A DNA stretch of 64,000 nt from NCBI GenBank assembly GCA_044425575.1, contig JAWXVE010000001.1, positions 1 to 64,000 of the forward strand. Direction: 5' to 3'. This DNA is from JAWXVE01 sp044425575 (GTDB lineage Bacteria; Bacillota; Clostridia; Lachnospirales; Lachnospiraceae). Positions 61,325-64,000 of the stretch are shown piece after piece. The notes under the pieces were generated by a model. That model did no database searches and was not told the DNA's origin. It was given only the letters and a program-made list of their open reading frames with translations. Both the position numbers and the translations under genes were made by a program. Position 1 is the first letter of the stretch. Every line of letters starts with the position of its first letter.

Positions 61325-61354
61325 TTGACACAAACTTGTGGATAATAGTACTAT
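61325..61354 (+). promoter_or_regulatory. Predicted sigma-A promoter for the 61416 unit
   Basis: A perfect TTGACA (61325-61330) and TACTAT (61349-61354) are 18 bases apart, about 60 bases upstream of the ATG at 61416. This is the best -35 box seen in the window. The 207-base region between kdsB and 61416 holds both divergent promoters and nothing else that I can identify. Confidence 0.65.
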
Positions 61355-61415
61355 GATAGCAGTGTTATGGAATACATACACATAGTTATGATAAGATAGG
61401 GGAGAGTAGGTAAGT

Positions 61416-62483
61416 ATGAGAGTCTTACTATTAGGTGAGTTTAGTGGTTTGTTCCAAAGCTTAGCCGAGGGGTTACGTGAATGTGGTGCTACAGTAGACT
61501 GGTATGCAAATGGCGATGGATATAAGGCAATCACAGGAATGACAGGATCTATTGATGGAACTACGAAGAACCACTTTATAAATCGTATCTGGTACCCTTT
61601 TCAACTGATTCAGACCTTAAAGGGATATGATGTAGTACACGTAATGAATCCGCTGATTTTTAGCCCGTATATTAACGCATATTTATTTCGAATACTAAAG
61701 AAGAATAATAAAAGATTAGTCATGTCTACTGTTGGAACAGATTATGCGGTGTATCAATATCAGCATAAAGCAAATAGAAAGTATGACTATTATCTATTAG
61801 ATGAGAATACAGAGTATGATTATTTCTACAAAGAACACACAAGATACGTAAGAGATTATGAAAAAGTAATGACATTAATAGATGGCATTATACCGGGCTC
61901 CATGGAATATTACTATGCCCATGAGAACAATCCAAAATTAACAAGCATATGTAGACATCCCATTAATACATCTAAGATTGAATATACGGAGAATCGTATA
62001 CAAGATAAGATCGTTATCTTTCATGGGATTAGCAGAGAAGTCTTTAAAGGAACAGCTTATATTAAGGCTGCTATGGAAGCCATTGGAGAAAAGTATCCAG
62101 ATGATGTGGAAATCATCATCGATGGAAAGATGCCAATTGAAGAATACAAAGCACTTATGGCTCGTGCCAATATAGTTATTGACCAATGTAGAAGTTATGG
62201 ACAAGGAATCAATGCGTTGATTGCATTGGCCCAAGGGAAGATTGTGCTAAGTGGTGCTGAGGAAGAATGCATGGACAAGATGGGAGTTCAGGACTGTCCA
62301 GTGTATAATATTATTGCCAATAAAGAGCAGATTATGGCACAATTAGAAGAGATTATAGCACGGAGAGAAGAGTTCATAGAATTAGGGAAACGTTCCAGAG
62401 CGTATGTGGAGAAGTATCACCATCATAAGCTCATTGCTCAAGACTTCATGGAAGTGTATCAGACCATTTTAGAATTCAACTAG
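61416..62483 (+). CDS. GT-B-type glycosyltransferase, family unassigned
   Basis: The 355-residue protein begins MRVLLLGEFSGLFQSLAEGL, with a Rossmann-like start and VVHVMNPLIFSPYINAYLF near residue 75. The second half has VIFHGISREVFKGTAYIKAA near 197, IIIDGKMPIEEYKALMARAN near 225 and DQCRSYGQGINALIALAQGK near 252. This is a GT4-like donor fold in which the usual EX7E is replaced by a QGINALIALAQGK word. The divergent first half and missing EX7E make family assignment uncertain. GGGGAGAG precedes the ATG and its own promoter lies upstream, opposite the Kdo operon. A role as a Kdo or aminosugar transferase is possible from its neighbours only. Confidence 0.6.
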   Translation: MRVLLLGEFSGLFQSLAEGLRECGATVDWYANGDGYKAITGMTGSIDGTTKNHFINRIWYPFQLIQTLKGYDVVHVMNPLIFSPYINAYLFRILKKNNKRLVMSTVGTDYAVYQYQHKANRKYDYYLLDENTEYDYFYKEHTRYVRDYEKVMTLIDGIIPGSMEYYYAHENNPKLTSICRHPINTSKIEYTENRIQDKIVIFHGISREVFKGTAYIKAAMEAIGEKYPDDVEIIIDGKMPIEEYKALMARANIVIDQCRSYGQGINALIALAQGKIVLSGAEEECMDKMGVQDCPVYNIIANKEQIMAQLEEIIARREEFIELGKRSRAYVEKYHHHKLIAQDFMEVYQTILEFN

Positions 62484-62530
62484 GCAAGTGTGAATTAGAA
62501 ACGTGAGAATTAGAAAAGAGTGAGTTATAG

Positions 62531-63472
62531 ATGAAAATCTTGTGTATAGCAGGTAAGAATAACATAGCGTGTGATATTTTAATCATTGCATTAGAGCGAT
62601 TAGAGAAAGACCAGATTGTCATTATCCCTAATGCCACTGATGATGGAAGCGATACTTGGCAAAGGTCGTTTTTAAAGTTAGCAAGACAACTGCAAGTTCC
62701 CGTTGTTACATTAGAGGATGTGTATAATATGGAAGATGTTGTTTTCTTGTCATTAGAGTTTGATAAAATCATTCGAACAAATAAGTTTCAAGATGCTAAA
62801 CTTTATAACATTCATTTTTCCTTGTTACCGAAATATAAAGGCATGTATACAGCCTACTGGCCTATTATATGTGGAGAACATAAGACAGGTGTTACCTTAC
62901 ATTATATTGACGATGGAATTGATACAGGAGATATTATTGCGCAAAGCGAGTATGTAATTACTGATGATATGACCTGTCGAGATATTTATCTTAATAATAT
63001 CTCTTATGGTACTAGACTAGTAGAAGAATACTTCGATAGAATCATAAATGGACAAGTGGAATCTTATAAGCAACCTAGTGCGCAAGCCACGTATTTCTCC
63101 AAAAGTTCCATTTCCTTCGAGGATGCCTCCCTTGACTGTCGTCAAACAGCTTATATGATAAACAATCAGATTCGAGGACTACGTTTTCGAGAATATCAAC
63201 TGGCAACCTTTCAAGATACTATGATATCTCACGGGGAGATTACAAGTGATCGATCTACAGCACGACCAGGTACGATTATCCAAGAAGATGGATGGATCTA
63301 TTTGATTGCCACTATTGATTACGACATCTATTTATATAAGGATCGCTTAGAAGATATGATGGCAGCTTGTACTAATGGAGATGTGGAATTCTTGGACATG
63401 TGCATGGAGAGGGGCTATCAGATGAATGAAGTAGGAGGAGATAGGTATTTTAATGAATATAATGCCGAATAA
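62531..63472 (+). CDS. Sugar-nucleotide N-formyltransferase with ankyrin-like tail (QdtF/FdtF-like)
   Basis: The 313-residue protein has a formyltransferase core near residues 85-145: YNIHFSLLPKYKGMYTAYWP gives the catalytic Asn and His, and IDDGIDTGDIIAQSEY the Asp. A middle subdomain follows (about residues 195-265). The last ~40 residues (from DMMAACTNGDVEFLDMCMER) look like an ankyrin repeat, as in QdtF, the dTDP-3-amino-3,6-dideoxyglucose N-formyltransferase. The donor is N10-formyl-tetrahydrofolate. The transaminase at 63453 overlaps its end and fits a 3-amino sugar pathway. Unlike the protein at 33910, the N-H-D triad is complete. The 3-keto isomerase (FdtA/QdtA) is not in the window and may lie downstream. 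Confidence 0.82.
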   Translation: MKILCIAGKNNIACDILIIALERLEKDQIVIIPNATDDGSDTWQRSFLKLARQLQVPVVTLEDVYNMEDVVFLSLEFDKIIRTNKFQDAKLYNIHFSLLPKYKGMYTAYWPIICGEHKTGVTLHYIDDGIDTGDIIAQSEYVITDDMTCRDIYLNNISYGTRLVEEYFDRIINGQVESYKQPSAQATYFSKSSISFEDASLDCRQTAYMINNQIRGLRFREYQLATFQDTMISHGEITSDRSTARPGTIIQEDGWIYLIATIDYDIYLYKDRLEDMMAACTNGDVEFLDMCMERGYQMNEVGGDRYFNEYNAE

Positions 63473-64000
63473 TTTGCAAAGACAGTATGATTTGCATGGA
63501 CAGGAATATGAAGAGGCAGCACTTAGAGTGTTGCGCAGTGGTTGGTATGTATTAGGAGAAGAAGTTGCGTCTTTTGAACGAGAATTTGCACAATACCTAG
63601 GAGCCAAACATTGTGTGGGAGTGGCAAGTGGATTAGATGCACTTTGGATGTCCTTTCGCTTGTTAGAGATTGGAGAAGGGGATGAGGTTATTGTATGTTC
63701 CAATGCATACATTGCATGTGTGATGGGAATTACAATGAATGGAAATCATGCCACACCAATTTTTGTAGAGCCAGACGAGTATGATAATATAGATGCAAGT
63801 AAGATTATAGATGCAATTACGGAGAAGACCAAGGCCATATTAGTGGTTCATTTGTATGGACAAGCATGTAATATGGAGCAGATTATGCACATTGCAGAGG
63901 AATATCAATTGCGTGTTGTGGAAGATTGTGCCCAAAGTCATGGAAACCATTTTCAAGGTCAAAAGGTTGGTACATTTGGAGATGTTGCTTGTTTTAGCTT
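63453..64000 (+). CDS. FdtB/QdtB-like DegT aminotransferase, N-terminal part (3' end outside window)
   Basis: The frame is open from ATG 63453 to the window end (about 182 residues); ATG 63462 is an alternative start. NNLQRQYDLHGQEYEEAALR, VLRSGWYVLGEEVASFEREF near residue 26, GVASGLDALWMSFRLLEIG near 50 and VVEDCAQSHGNHFQG near 155 follow the FdtB/QdtB pattern (GWYVLGxEVxxFExxF and GVASGLDAL). These enzymes aminate dTDP-3-keto-6-deoxyhexose. The sequence is cut at ACFSF, just before the SFxPTKNLG word that would show the catalytic Lys. It overlaps the formyltransferase gene by 20 bases and probably shares its pathway. AGGAGG lies 14 bases before the start. Confidence 0.82.
   Translation, partial: MNIMPNNLQRQYDLHGQEYEEAALRVLRSGWYVLGEEVASFEREFAQYLGAKHCVGVASGLDALWMSFRLLEIGEGDEVIVCSNAYIACVMGITMNGNHATPIFVEPDEYDNIDASKIIDAITEKTKAILVVHLYGQACNMEQIMHIAEEYQLRVVEDCAQSHGNHFQGQKVGTFGDVACFS

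Noticed and set aside
61209..61415. Riboswitch or small RNA in the divergent region
   Set aside because: Only promoter-like hexamers and a short TATAGG repeat were seen; no conserved stems were recognised.
1..64000. CRISPR array, tRNA/rRNA, insertion sequence or phage genes
   Set aside because: No regularly spaced repeats, cloverleaf-like sequences, transposase motifs or terminal inverted repeats were found by reading.

Overview
The window is part of a very large surface-glycan locus from an AT-rich bacterium that is most probably a member of the Clostridia (Lachnospiraceae-like). The evidence is strong AGGAGG-type ribosome sites, occasional TTG and GTG starts, an EpsG-type polymerase, PglK-type ABC flippases and overall codon use. 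Species and GC content were not computed. No rRNA, tRNA, CRISPR array, transposase or phage gene was seen.

From base 2 to about 54.2 kb every gene is on the + strand with short gaps or start/stop overlaps. In order the run holds: (1) 2-13767, glycosyltransferases (GTs), pseG, a first initiating phosphoglycosyltransferase (PGT), a Wzz-like protein, an EpsG polymerase and a first PglK-like ABC flippase; (2) 13864-16903, pseF-pseC-pseB for CMP-pseudaminic acid; (3) 16969-27474, GtrA, two polytopic GT-C-like proteins, WecE, a GtrB-like GT, a large Wzy/ligase-like protein and a retaining 4,6-dehydratase; (4) 27677-31556, a Pgl-like module (dolichyl-type GT, aminotransferase, short PglC-like PGT, PglA-like GT); (5) 31587-43939, TviB/TviC-type UDP-HexNAcA synthesis, a formyltransferase-fold protein, several GT4 enzymes, a deacetylase-like protein and two asparagine-synthase-like amidotransferases, the first frameshifted; (6) 43951-50036, a second ABC flippase, a Wzy, a DUF6020-like membrane protein and a third PGT; (7) 50145-54210, a MntA/HepT toxin-antitoxin pair, two GT4 enzymes and a radical SAM/SPASM protein.

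At about 54.27 kb the order is disturbed. The first 11 codons of a family 2 GT run into an inverted GT4 gene. A divergent promoter region follows, then a sulfotransferase and a third ABC flippase. A complete minus-strand Kdo operon (kdsB-kdsA-kdsD-kdsC) faces it. The window ends with a promoter-led + strand unit: a GT, an ankyrin-tailed sugar N-formyltransferase, and a 3-amino-sugar transaminase cut by the window end.

The simplest reading is several lipid-linked glycans built side by side: three PGTs, three polymerase-like proteins and three ABC flippases, with no Wzx seen. They would be decorated with pseudaminic acid, Kdo, 4-amino or 3-amino deoxysugars, uronamides, sulfate and GtrA/GtrB-type side chains. 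A two-copy intergenic hairpin element, single-base frameshifts in two genes and one truncated gene show that the locus has been reshuffled.
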